This document shows positions 40,672-49,645 of a DNA stretch of 64,000 nucleotides, one piece after another; position 1 is the stretch's first letter, and every line of letters starts with the position of its first letter. The stretch is from Catenovulum adriaticum (lineage in GTDB: Bacteria; Pseudomonadota; Gammaproteobacteria; Enterobacterales; Alteromonadaceae), in assembly GCF_026725475.1 (NCBI RefSeq), contig NZ_CP109965.1, positions 3,134,345 through 3,198,344 on the forward strand, in the 5' to 3' direction. The notes beneath the pieces are model-generated. The model made no database searches and was not told where the DNA came from. It was given only the letters and a program-made list of their open reading frames with translations. The position numbers and the translations under genes are program-made.

Positions 40672-42057
40672 TTATAAGCTCTTAGCTTTTTCAACAGCTT
40701 CTTCAATGGCGCCAACCATATAGAAAGCTTGTTCTGGTAGGTGATCGTACTCACCCGCTAAAATGCCTTTAAAGCCTGCGATAGTATCTTTTAAAGATAC
40801 ATAACGACCAGGAACACTGTTAAATACTTCAGCTACGAAGAACGGCTGAGATAAGAAACGTTGGATCTTACGAGCACGAGCAACGATTTGCTTATCTTCT
40901 TCAGATAACTCATCCATACCTAAGATGGCGATGATATCTTTAAGTTCTTTGTAACGTTGTAAAACAATTTGCACACCACGAGCGCATTCATAATGCTCTT
41001 GACCTACTACTAATGGGTCTAATTGACGCGAAGTAGAATCTAGTGGGTCAATCGCAGGGTAAATACCCAATGAAGCGATGTTACGTGACAATACAACTGT
41101 TGCATCTAAATGCGAGAAAGTCGTTGCTGGAGATGGATCCGTCAAATCATCCGCAGGTACGTATACCGCTTGGATTGAAGTGATTGAACCTGTTTTAGTT
41201 GAGGTAATACGCTCTTGTAAAACACCCATTTCTTCAGCAAGTGTAGGCTGGTAACCTACCGCAGATGGCATACGACCTAACAATGCAGATACTTCAGTAC
41301 CAGCAAGTGTATAACGGTAGATGTTGTCTACGAAAAATAATACGTCACGACCTTCGTCACGGAATTTTTCAGCCATAGTCAAACCAGTTAACGCTACGCG
41401 TAAACGGTTGCCCGGTGGCTCATTCATTTGACCGTAAACCAACGCTACTTTATCAAGTACGTTAGAATCGTTCATTTCATGGTAGAAATCGTTACCCTCA
41501 CGAGTACGCTCACCAACACCAGCGAATACTGAATAACCACTGTGCTCGATTGCGATGTTACGGATAAGTTCCATCATGTTTACGGTTTTACCAACACCAG
41601 CACCACCGAATAAACCAACTTTACCACCCTTAGCGAATGGACAAACTAGGTCGATTACTTTAACACCAGTTTCTAATAAATCGTTTGCGCTTGCTTGCTC
41701 TTCATAGCTTGGTGCTTCACGGTGGATTGACCAACGCTCTTCTTCACCAATAGGACCCGCTTCATCAATTGGGTTACCTAATACGTCCATGATACGACCT
41801 AAAGTTTTAATACCAACAGGTACTGATACTGGCTCACCAGTATTTACAACTTTAAGACCACGACGTAAACCGTCTGAAGAACCCATAGCGATGCCACGAA
41901 CAACACCGCCACCTAATTGCTGCTGTACTTCTACAGTTAGACCAGCAATATCGCCTTCTTCAACTTTCAACGCATCGTATACTTGCGGTACAGAATCTTG
42001 TGGAAACTCAATGTCCACAACCGCGCCGATGACTTGAACGACTAGACCTGAACTCAT
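40672..42057 (-). CDS. atpD: ATP synthase F1 subunit beta
   Basis: 461 residues, catalytic subunit. P-loop GGAGVGKTVNMMELI, catalytic GERTREGNDFYHEM and the DELSEEDKQ region are all intact. A longer frame adds 21 residues, but AGAGGAAAG precedes the ATG at 42057, which begins the standard SSGLVVQVIGAVVDIEFP. It follows atpG by 31 bp. Confidence 0.98.
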   Translation of the reverse strand: MSSGLVVQVIGAVVDIEFPQDSVPQVYDALKVEEGDIAGLTVEVQQQLGGGVVRGIAMGSSDGLRRGLKVVNTGEPVSVPVGIKTLGRIMDVLGNPIDEAGPIGEEERWSIHREAPSYEEQASANDLLETGVKVIDLVCPFAKGGKVGLFGGAGVGKTVNMMELIRNIAIEHSGYSVFAGVGERTREGNDFYHEMNDSNVLDKVALVYGQMNEPPGNRLRVALTGLTMAEKFRDEGRDVLFFVDNIYRYTLAGTEVSALLGRMPSAVGYQPTLAEEMGVLQERITSTKTGSITSIQAVYVPADDLTDPSPATTFSHLDATVVLSRNIASLGIYPAIDPLDSTSRQLDPLVVGQEHYECARGVQIVLQRYKELKDIIAILGMDELSEEDKQIVARARKIQRFLSQPFFVAEVFNSVPGRYVSLKDTIAGFKGILAGEYDHLPEQAFYMVGAIEEAVEKAKSL

Positions 42058-42088
42058 TATCTTTCCTCTAAATCGTTGCTGCCTTTGC

Positions 42089-42949
42089 CTAAACTGCTGC
42101 TGCACCAGCACAGATTTCACTCAATTCTTGAGTAATCGCTGCCTGACGAGCTTTGTTGTAGACTAATTGCAATTCTTTAATCAGGTTACCTGCGTTATCA
42201 GTTGCGGCTTTCATCGCAACCATACGTGCTGCCATTTCTGACGCTACGTTTTCAACAACAGCCTGATATACCTGAGATTCAATATAACGAGTTAATAACT
42301 GATCCAGAATCGCTTCTGCACTCGGCTCGTATATATAATCCCAATTATGTTTTTGTTCGCTAACCTCACCCTTAGGTAAAGGTAAAAGCTGATCGATCGT
42401 AGGTGTTTGTGACATGGTGTTTACAAAGTTATTGTAAACCACATATAAGCGGTCAATTTCGCCGTCTTCATATGCTTTTAACATGACCTGCACAGAACCT
42501 ACTAAGTCGGTTACTGATGGTTTATCACCTAAGCCAGAAGCTTGAGCAACAATATGACCACCAAAGCTGTCGAAAAATGCGGTTGCTTTAGCGCCAATTA
42601 CGCCAAAGTCTACTTCGACATCTTTTTTGCGCCAACCTGCATAATCTTTAATCACTTGCTTAAACAAATTTGAGTTTAAGCCGCCACAAAGACCACGGTC
42701 TGTTGACACAACAATGTAACCTACGCGCTTGATTTCACGTTCTTCCATATAAGGATGCTTATAGTCAGAACTAGCAAGCGCGATATGACCGATCACCTTA
42801 CGCATATTTTCTGCGTATGGACGAGAAGCTGACATGCGTTCTTGCGCTTTGCGCATTTTACTCGCAGCAACCATCTCCATTGCGCTGGTAATTTTTTGAG
42901 TGTTTTGAACACTACCAATTTTACCTTTTATCTCTTTAGCGCCGGCCAT
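42089..42949 (-). CDS. atpG: ATP synthase F1 subunit gamma
   Basis: 286 residues, central shaft of F1. Standard N-terminus MAGAKEIKGKIGSVQNTQKITSAMEMVAASK and C-terminus TQELSEICAGAAAV are both present in short blocks, with STDRGLCGGLNSNLFK in the middle. It lies between atpA and atpD as usual. Confidence 0.98.
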   Translation of the reverse strand: MAGAKEIKGKIGSVQNTQKITSAMEMVAASKMRKAQERMSASRPYAENMRKVIGHIALASSDYKHPYMEEREIKRVGYIVVSTDRGLCGGLNSNLFKQVIKDYAGWRKKDVEVDFGVIGAKATAFFDSFGGHIVAQASGLGDKPSVTDLVGSVQVMLKAYEDGEIDRLYVVYNNFVNTMSQTPTIDQLLPLPKGEVSEQKHNWDYIYEPSAEAILDQLLTRYIESQVYQAVVENVASEMAARMVAMKAATDNAGNLIKELQLVYNKARQAAITQELSEICAGAAAV

Positions 42950-42988
42950 TTCTCTTCACTCCGATTAAATTAATCGTAGACTCAGACT

Positions 42989-44530
42989 TTACCAAGTTTG
43001 AGTCGATTTGAATGCTTCTAAAGCAGCTTTTAATGCAGCTTCGACGTCGGCGTTATAATCGCCTTTCTCGTCGATTTTGTTCATTAATTCTGCATGCTCA
43101 GACTTCATATACGAGTGAAGTGCTGCTTCGAAATCAAGAATTTTGTCTAATTCGACATCGTTCAAGAAGCCTTTATCTGCAGCAAACAATGAAACAGCCA
43201 TTAAACTAACACTCAATGGAGTGTATTGCTTTTGCTTCATTAATTCAGTTACGCGTTGACCATGCTCTAGTTGAGCACGTGTAGCGTCATCTAAATCAGA
43301 AGCGAACTGAGCAAAGGCTGCTAATTCACGATACTGAGCAAGTGCTAGACGGATACCACCGCCTAACTTTTTGATAATCTTAGTTTGCGCTGAACCACCA
43401 ACACGAGATACCGAGATACCAGCATTAATTGCCGGACGGATACCTGAGTTAAACATACCAGTTTCTAAGAAGATCTGACCATCCGTAATTGAAATTACGT
43501 TGGTTGGTACGAATGCAGAAACGTCACCTGCTTGTGTTTCAATAATAGGTAATGCAGTCAATGAACCTGTTTTACCTTTTACTTCACCGTTAGTGAACTT
43601 TTCAACATACTCTGCATTTACGCGAGATGCACGTTCAAGTAAACGTGAATGAAGATAGAAAACATCACCCGGGTATGCTTCACGACCTGGTGGACGACGT
43701 AATAATAATGAAACTTGACGATAGGCAACAGCTTGCTTAGACAAGTCATCATATACGATTAACGCATCTTGACCACGGTCACGGAAGTATTCACCCATTG
43801 TACAACCTGAATATGGCGCTAAATACTGAAGTGCGGCTGATTCAGATGCATTGGCTGCAACAATAATTGTATGCTCTAGTGCACCATGTTCTTCTAATTT
43901 ACGAACAACGTTTGCTAGAGTTGATGCTTTTTGACCAATTGCAACGTAGATACATTTAACGCCTGTACCTTTTTGGTTGATGATCGCATCAATCGCGACT
44001 GCTGATTTACCAATCTGACGGTCACCAATGATAAGCTCACGCTGACCACGACCGATTGGAACCATTGCATCAATCGCTTTATAACCAGTTTGTAAAGGTT
44101 CATCAACTGATTGACGTTCGATTACACCTGGTGCAATTTTTTCTACTGGTTCAAAACCATCATTCTCAACAGGGCCTTTACCATCGATTGCTTGACCTAA
44201 TGTGTTAACCACACGGCCTAACAAACCTGGACCTACTGGAACTTCTAAGATACGACCAGTACCTTTTACTTTCATGCCTTCTTGTAAGTTAGCATATGGG
44301 CCCATTACAACCGCACCAACAGAATCTCTTTCTAAGTTTAGTGCGATAGCGAAACGGCTACCCGGAAGCTCAATCATCTCACCTTGCATAACATCGGCTA
44401 AGCCATGTATGCGGATGATACCGTCAGTAACAGATACAATAGTACCTTCGTTACGAGCTTCACTGACGATTTCGAACTTCTCAATACGTTTCTTGATTAG
44501 TTCGGCTATTTCAGTGGAATTCAGTTGCAT
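42989..44530 (-). CDS. atpA: ATP synthase F1 subunit alpha
   Basis: 513 residues, non-catalytic nucleotide-binding subunit. The P-loop reads GDRQIGKSAVAID (family norm GDRQTGKT, a tolerated change). GEYFRDRGQDALIVYDDLSK and LLLRRPPGREAYPGDVFYLH are intact. Starts MQLNSTEIAELIKKRIEKF as in orthologues. 11 bp after atpH. Confidence 0.98.
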   Translation of the reverse strand: MQLNSTEIAELIKKRIEKFEIVSEARNEGTIVSVTDGIIRIHGLADVMQGEMIELPGSRFAIALNLERDSVGAVVMGPYANLQEGMKVKGTGRILEVPVGPGLLGRVVNTLGQAIDGKGPVENDGFEPVEKIAPGVIERQSVDEPLQTGYKAIDAMVPIGRGQRELIIGDRQIGKSAVAIDAIINQKGTGVKCIYVAIGQKASTLANVVRKLEEHGALEHTIIVAANASESAALQYLAPYSGCTMGEYFRDRGQDALIVYDDLSKQAVAYRQVSLLLRRPPGREAYPGDVFYLHSRLLERASRVNAEYVEKFTNGEVKGKTGSLTALPIIETQAGDVSAFVPTNVISITDGQIFLETGMFNSGIRPAINAGISVSRVGGSAQTKIIKKLGGGIRLALAQYRELAAFAQFASDLDDATRAQLEHGQRVTELMKQKQYTPLSVSLMAVSLFAADKGFLNDVELDKILDFEAALHSYMKSEHAELMNKIDEKGDYNADVEAALKAALEAFKSTQTW

Positions 44531-44541
44531 GCTCTAATCCC

Positions 44542-45075
44542 CTACGACTGTAACGCTGTGTTCAGTCGATCCAATTTTCCGCGAATCGTGCTATCAATAA
44601 CCATATCACCGGCTTTAATTAATAAGCCACCAACTATAGTTTCATCAACACGACAATTAAGCTTAACTTTTCTGGCTAAACGTTTCTCTAACGACTGAAC
44701 TAAACTATCTAATTGTGTAGATGATAGTTCTACAGCAGAGGTAACAGATACTTCGATTGTTTTCTCATGCTCGTATTTTAGTTCAGAAAATAAATCAACC
44801 ACTTTTGGTAAAGCGTCTAAACGTTTATTTTCAGCCATTAGTTTGATTAGGTTTTGACCACTTGGGTCAAGCTGATCTTCGCAAACCGAGATAAATGTCT
44901 TTGCAATTTCGTCAGTGTTAGCTGAGCTTGTTAAATAATGCTGCATCGTTTCATTTTTAGAAACTTCAGCAGCAAAAGTTAACATTGCAAGCCAGTTATC
45001 TATCGCATTTTGCTCAACAGCATAATCAAACGCTGCTTTAGCGTATGGTCGGGCAATGGTTGTCAATTCAGACAT
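44542..45075 (-). CDS. atpH: ATP synthase F1 subunit delta
   Basis: 177 residues, the stator link between F1 and b subunits. It has the N-terminal helical domain (TIARPYAKAAFDYAVEQNAI) and the C-terminal VDETIVGGLLIKAGDMVIDS motif. 12 bp after atpF. Confidence 0.97.
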   Translation of the reverse strand: MSELTTIARPYAKAAFDYAVEQNAIDNWLAMLTFAAEVSKNETMQHYLTSSANTDEIAKTFISVCEDQLDPSGQNLIKLMAENKRLDALPKVVDLFSELKYEHEKTIEVSVTSAVELSSTQLDSLVQSLEKRLARKVKLNCRVDETIVGGLLIKAGDMVIDSTIRGKLDRLNTALQS

Positions 45076-45087
45076 AATAATTACCCC

Positions 45088-45558
45088 TTATAATTCCTCA
45101 ACCAACTGGTCAAGAATATCCGCTTGAGCTTTAGCATCGATAGAACGAGCCAGAATTTTTTCTGCACCAGCAATTGCTAACGCAGCAACCTGTTGACGTA
45201 ACTCAGCTTGAGTACGGTTACGCTCTGCATCTAGTTCAGCTTGACCTTGAGCTAGAATTTTATCATTTTCAGCACGTGCTTTATCAGCCGCTTCATCAAT
45301 GATTTGAGCTTCGCGTTTTTTAGCTTGTTCGATAATAGCTGCAGCTTGTTCTTTAGCTTCTTTTAACTTCTTCGTAGCTTCTTTTTTAGCTAGTTGTAAG
45401 TCTTTTTCAGCTTGTTCTGAAGCAGCTAAGCCTTCTGATATTTGTTTTTGACGAGCTTCGATAGCACCGTTTAGCTGTGGCCAAACGTATTTCATTGTAA
45501 AAAATACAAATACAAAAAATGCTATTGATTCGCCAATTAGAGTTGCGTTGATATTCAC
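45088..45558 (-). CDS. atpF: ATP synthase F0 subunit b
   Basis: 156 residues. One N-terminal membrane helix (ATLIGESIAFFVFVFFTMKYVWP), then a long charged coiled coil (about 30-150, AEKDLQLAKKEATKKLKEA) forming the peripheral stalk. Between atpE and atpH. Confidence 0.97.
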   Translation of the reverse strand: MNINATLIGESIAFFVFVFFTMKYVWPQLNGAIEARQKQISEGLAASEQAEKDLQLAKKEATKKLKEAKEQAAAIIEQAKKREAQIIDEAADKARAENDKILAQGQAELDAERNRTQAELRQQVAALAIAGAEKILARSIDAKAQADILDQLVEEL

Positions 45559-45613
45559 AACGACCCCCTTAATAAGTTATCAATGTTTAACAAAAGTAAA
45601 TTCTTAATAAGTC

Positions 45614-45835
45614 TTAAACACCAATAACAAATAGCATGTATAGCGCGATACCAACACCGATCATTGCAATCGCATCGATAAGACCAGCAACGATGAACAT
45701 TTTTACTTGTAATTGTGGCGCTAATTCAGGTTGACGAGCAGAAGCTTCTAAGAACTTACCACCTAATAAACCGAAACCAAGCGCAGTACCTAATGCACCT
45801 AGACCAATCAAAATAGCAACAGCGATTAATGTCAT
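45614..45835 (-). CDS. atpE: ATP synthase F0 subunit c
   Basis: 73 residues, the ring proteolipid, slightly short at the N-terminus relative to the 79-residue E. coli form. Two membrane helices joined by the polar loop ARQPELAPQLQ. The ion-binding acid is Asp in GLIDAIAMIG, as in proton-driven enzymes; sodium-type ligands are not seen. Confidence 0.97.
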   Translation of the reverse strand: MTLIAVAILIGLGALGTALGFGLLGGKFLEASARQPELAPQLQVKMFIVAGLIDAIAMIGVGIALYMLFVIGV

Positions 45836-45879
45836 TTTATTTCTCCAAAGTTTTGAAAGTTAAAGTTAAAGTTAAAAAA

Positions 45880-46689
45880 TTAGTGTTTTTCACTCATCAT
45901 GCTTAAATATACAATTGTTAGCATCATGAATATGAAGGCTTGTAATGGTATAACTAATAAGTGGAAAGCCGCCCATAAAAAGTGCACTGGCAATTGGAAT
46001 ACACCAATTGTGGCAATTAGAATGAAAATAAGCTCAGCCGCATATAAGTTACCAAATAAACGTAGTGCTAATGAAACAGGTTTAGCAATTAATGCAATTG
46101 TTTCAAGAATAAAATTAAACCAATATAACCAAGGTGTATTGAAAGGGTGAGCATAAAGCTCTTTTAAGAAACCGCCAACACCTTTTATTCGAATTGAATA
46201 AAAAATCATTAGAGCAAATACACCGAGCGACAAACCAAATGTCATATTAAGGTCGGTGGTAGGCACTATTTTGTGGTATACGTGCGATTGACCTTTCTCG
46301 ATAGTTTCCCAAGAGTCGCCCGCAGCTAGAGAGGTTAAAGTACTAATCCAATCAACAGGAATCCAATCCATGCAGTTCATTAGTAAAATCCACATGAAAA
46401 TAGTTAATGAAAGAGGTGCAATTAATTTGCTTTCACCGTGGTAAGTTTCTTTAACACTTTTCCCAACAAATTCAACTATCATCTCTACTGCACATTGAAA
46501 TTTGCCGGGTACACCGGTTGTTGCCTTTTTCGCTACACTACGAAAACTTAAAATGAATACTAGGCCTAGTAAAATAGACCAAGCTAAAGTGTCTATATGC
46601 CAAGTCCAAAAACCTTCGCCAATTGTGGCGTTAGTTAAATGGTGTTGGATATAGCTCTGAGAAGTCAGAGTATCACCAGTTGCTGCCAT
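45880..46689 (-). CDS. atpB: ATP synthase F0 subunit a
   Basis: 269 residues with about five to six membrane segments. Key arginine is in KPVSLALRLFGNLYAAELI, with LLMNCMDWIPVDW upstream. 18 bp after atpI, 44 bp before atpE. Confidence 0.97.
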   Translation of the reverse strand: MAATGDTLTSQSYIQHHLTNATIGEGFWTWHIDTLAWSILLGLVFILSFRSVAKKATTGVPGKFQCAVEMIVEFVGKSVKETYHGESKLIAPLSLTIFMWILLMNCMDWIPVDWISTLTSLAAGDSWETIEKGQSHVYHKIVPTTDLNMTFGLSLGVFALMIFYSIRIKGVGGFLKELYAHPFNTPWLYWFNFILETIALIAKPVSLALRLFGNLYAAELIFILIATIGVFQLPVHFLWAAFHLLVIPLQAFIFMMLTIVYLSMMSEKH

Positions 46690-46707
46690 TGTTGTTTCCC
46701 AATAAAG

Positions 46708-47082
46708 TTAATGAAAAGAATTCGGTGCTAATACATGCGCAACAAGCGCTATTGCAAAACCTACAAAAACAAAGCCCACTAAAAATAGCTGCGATTTTAA
46801 TATAATAGCAAGTACAATGCTTGTCATAATCAATTTTATACTGGTTCCTCGATAAAACCGACTCATGATGGTTTTTAGTTGCGTTGCCCCAGCAGCGGAA
46901 AAAAGAAAACACGCTAGAATAAAATTAGGCAAAATGGCACAAAAACCACCAAGCAGCAAAGACACAGCTGCAACTCTGTTTTGTAATAATAAAACGGCCA
47001 AGCCCACTAAAGACGTTACTAATAACTGAAAACCTATTATTTTACAGGCGGTTGTAAATCCCGCTAAGGCCAGTTTATTCAA
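46708..47082 (-). CDS. atpI: ATP synthase subunit I
   Basis: 124 residues, four membrane helices, the assembly-assisting small protein that heads atp operons (LLGGFCAILPNFILACFLF). The only plausible start is TTG at 47082; the nearby ATG upstream is out of frame and soon stopped. Weak start fits low expression relative to the structural subunits. Confidence 0.88.
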   Translation of the reverse strand: MNKLALAGFTTACKIIGFQLLVTSLVGLAVLLLQNRVAAVSLLLGGFCAILPNFILACFLFSAAGATQLKTIMSRFYRGTSIKLIMTSIVLAIILKSQLFLVGFVFVGFAIALVAHVLAPNSFH

Positions 47083-47270
47083 AATACATAACTCTTTAAT
47101 TGGCTGATTTGCATCTTGTTGGACTTAAAAGTGCCCTATAGTGATGCAAAAATTTGCGCAAAGTATACAGATTTATCCTGCGTTTTCAATAAAAATAGCA
47201 ATCTTTAAAATTGAAAAAACTGAATAAAAATGCGGTCTACGTAAATAAATAGCTAACAATCTCTTGAGAT

Positions 47271-48185
47271 TTATTGATTAATACCTAATTTTTCAATAAT
47301 ACCGTCTAAAGTATCTAAATTAGCAAAATCAATTACCATCTTGCCTTTACCTGAGCGATTATGACTTATTTTGACAGAAGATCCAATAACTTCCGAGAGT
47401 TGATTCTGTAAGTTTTCGATATTTGGATCGATTTTTTGAGGTTCTTTTTCTGCTGGCGGCTGCAATAATTTATTAACAAGCTTTTCCGTATCTCTAACTG
47501 TTAAGCCTTTTGCCGCAACTAAGCGACCAGCGTCTACTTGTGCTTCGCCAGCCAAAGCCAATAAACATCTGGCATGGCCCATTTCAATATCGCCATGCTC
47601 AAGCAAGGTTTTTATATCGTCTTCAAGCGAATTTAAGCGCAATAAATTGGTCACATTCGTACGCGATTTACCGACGGCATCAGCAACTTGTTGGTGCGTT
47701 AAGTCAAATTCGTTGAGTAAGCGTTCAAGAGCAACAGCTTCTTCCATTGCGTTGAGATCTTCTCGTTGAATATTTTCGATCAGCGCAATGGCTACAGCAG
47801 CTTCATCTGGTATTTTTTTAACCAAACAAGGAACAGTGTCTAATTGGGCAATTTGCGCTGCACGCCAACGACGTTCACCCGCAATAATCTCGTAACTGTC
47901 TTGTTGATCAAGCTGACGAACGACAATTGGTTGGATAATGCCTTGCGCTCGAATTGAACTTGCTAGCTCTTCCAGTGCATCAGAAGACATGTCTTTTCTA
48001 GGTTGATATTTCCCTGGGGATAAAAATTCAATAGGTAATTTGTGAAGTTCATTGCGCTCAGCCGCAATATTCATGTTTTCATCTGGCTGAGTTGCTTCTG
48101 CTTGATTTTGTTCTGGTTTAACCGATTGGCTGGTCGCCAATAATGCATCTAAACCTCGACCTAAACCTCGTTTTTTTACCGACAT
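47271..48185 (-). CDS. parB: Chromosome partitioning protein ParB
   Basis: 304 residues. The N-terminal LGRGLDALL, the CTP-binding ParB/Srx domain at about 55-150 (LSPGKYQPRK, IIAGERRWRAAQIAQL), the HTH at about 160-220 (DLTHQQVADAVGKSRTNVTNLLRL) and a C-terminal dimerisation domain are visible. Spreads from parS as a CTP-dependent clamp and, with ParA, segregates the origin. I saw no parS (TGTTTCACGTGAAACA-like) in the window. 25 bp after parA. Confidence 0.97.
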   Translation of the reverse strand: MSVKKRGLGRGLDALLATSQSVKPEQNQAEATQPDENMNIAAERNELHKLPIEFLSPGKYQPRKDMSSDALEELASSIRAQGIIQPIVVRQLDQQDSYEIIAGERRWRAAQIAQLDTVPCLVKKIPDEAAVAIALIENIQREDLNAMEEAVALERLLNEFDLTHQQVADAVGKSRTNVTNLLRLNSLEDDIKTLLEHGDIEMGHARCLLALAGEAQVDAGRLVAAKGLTVRDTEKLVNKLLQPPAEKEPQKIDPNIENLQNQLSEVIGSSVKISHNRSGKGKMVIDFANLDTLDGIIEKLGINQ

Positions 48186-48210
48186 TGAATTTACCTAAAT
48201 ATTGAAATCG

Positions 48211-48999
48211 CTATGCAACTTGTTGTGATTTTTCTTTTTCGCTACGGCGGATCATTTCACCAGCTAATGCTAAGTACGCTTTAGCGCCGGTAGAAGCTTT
48301 ATCATAATACATGACTGGCTCGCCAAAACTAGGTGCTTCGGCTAAACGGACGTTTCTTGGAATTACGGTGCGGTATACTTTTTCACCAAAATGCTTTTTG
48401 AGTTGTTCTGAAACATCATTCGCTAAACGGTTTCTAGGGTCGTACATTGTTCTGAGCACCCCTTCAATCGCTAAATTAGGATTAACAACAGCCGCCAATT
48501 TTTCAATGGTATCCATTAGTGCAGTAACCCCTTCAAGCGCATAATATTCACATTGCATAGGGACTAAAACAGAATCCGCAGCCGCCATCGCGTTTACGGT
48601 CAGCATATTCAACGAAGGAGGACAGTCAATAATAATAAAATCGTAATTATCTTTGTAATCAGCTAATGCGTTACGTAATCTTAATTCACGAGCAAAACAT
48701 TCCATCAGCTTAATTTCAACTGCGGTTACGTCAGAATTAGCTGCTACTAAATCATATTTTCCGCTGGTTTGCTGGGTAATGACTTCTGTTAACGGTTTTT
48801 CATCGATGAGTAATTCATATGAAGTTGCGTGCGCTTCGTATTTATCTACGCCACTTCCCATCGTTGCATTGCCTTGCGGATCAAGATCGATCAATAAAAT
48901 TTTGCGTTTGGTTGCCGCCATTGATGCCGCTAAATTCACCGCGGTGGTAGTTTTACCCACACCACCTTTTTGATTCGCAATTGCAATAATTTTACCCAT
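48211..48999 (-). CDS. parA: Chromosome partitioning ATPase ParA (Soj)
   Basis: 262 residues. Deviant Walker A KGGVGKTTTAVNLA (8-21), Walker B IIDCPPSLNMLTVNA. Membrane-free DNA-binding ATPase that moves ParB-parS complexes. Lies between rsmG (13 bp upstream) and parB, the usual order near oriC. Confidence 0.97.
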   Translation of the reverse strand: MGKIIAIANQKGGVGKTTTAVNLAASMAATKRKILLIDLDPQGNATMGSGVDKYEAHATSYELLIDEKPLTEVITQQTSGKYDLVAANSDVTAVEIKLMECFARELRLRNALADYKDNYDFIIIDCPPSLNMLTVNAMAAADSVLVPMQCEYYALEGVTALMDTIEKLAAVVNPNLAIEGVLRTMYDPRNRLANDVSEQLKKHFGEKVYRTVIPRNVRLAEAPSFGEPVMYYDKASTGAKAYLALAGEMIRRSEKEKSQQVA

Positions 49000-49012
49000 G
49001 ACAGCAACTCCG

Positions 49013-49645
49013 TTATTTTAATTTGATTTCCACTAAATGACGTTCTTCATTTAATTGTGGTACATAAAGTTTATTAACTTGTTCTAACTCAAATTCTGGC
49101 GCTAGTGTATCAATTTCTGCCGTTGGATAAATGCCTTTCATTGCAAAAAAGCGACCTGTATCTGCTTTCACCAAGTGCTGACACCAAGTCAACATATCTT
49201 CAAGTGACGCAAATGCGCGGCTTAAAACCCCATCAAATCCAACTTCAACTCGATGATTTTCAACGCGACTTTGTATTGCGGTCACATTTTTAATCCCGAG
49301 TTCAAACACGGTTTGTTGAATAAAACGGGTACGTTTGCCTAAACTATCTAGCAAAGTAAATTGACTATCTGGCATCATAATCGCTAATGGAATTCCTGGC
49401 AATCCGGGGCCAGTCCCAACATCAATGTAGCTTTTTTGAGCCGGTAAAAAATGTAATAAAGCTAATGAGTCTGCAATATGACGAGTCATCATCTCAAGTG
49501 GATCGCGAACCGAAGTTAGGTTATATGCTTTGTTCCATTTGTTCAATTGCTCAACATATCCAATCAATTGCTGTTTTTGTTGATCACTGGCAGACAGTTC
49601 CATATCTACCAAATGAGCTTCTAATTTTTTCAACAACACTGACAT
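49013..49645 (-). CDS. rsmG: 16S rRNA (guanine-527-N7)-methyltransferase
   Basis: 210 residues. SAM-binding motif YIDVGTGPGLPGIPLAI, plus YNLTSVRDPLEMMTRHIADS and SRAFASLEDMLTW. It methylates G527 of 16S rRNA. The start is immediately after the mnmG stop (0 bp gap), so the two are coupled. Confidence 0.97.
   Translation of the reverse strand: MSVLLKKLEAHLVDMELSASDQQKQQLIGYVEQLNKWNKAYNLTSVRDPLEMMTRHIADSLALLHFLPAQKSYIDVGTGPGLPGIPLAIMMPDSQFTLLDSLGKRTRFIQQTVFELGIKNVTAIQSRVENHRVEVGFDGVLSRAFASLEDMLTWCQHLVKADTGRFFAMKGIYPTAEIDTLAPEFELEQVNKLYVPQLNEERHLVEIKLK

Noticed and set aside
47083..49012. Search for parS around parAB
   Set aside because: No TGTTTCACGTGAAACA-like palindrome seen by eye here or elsewhere in the window; sites may lie outside it.
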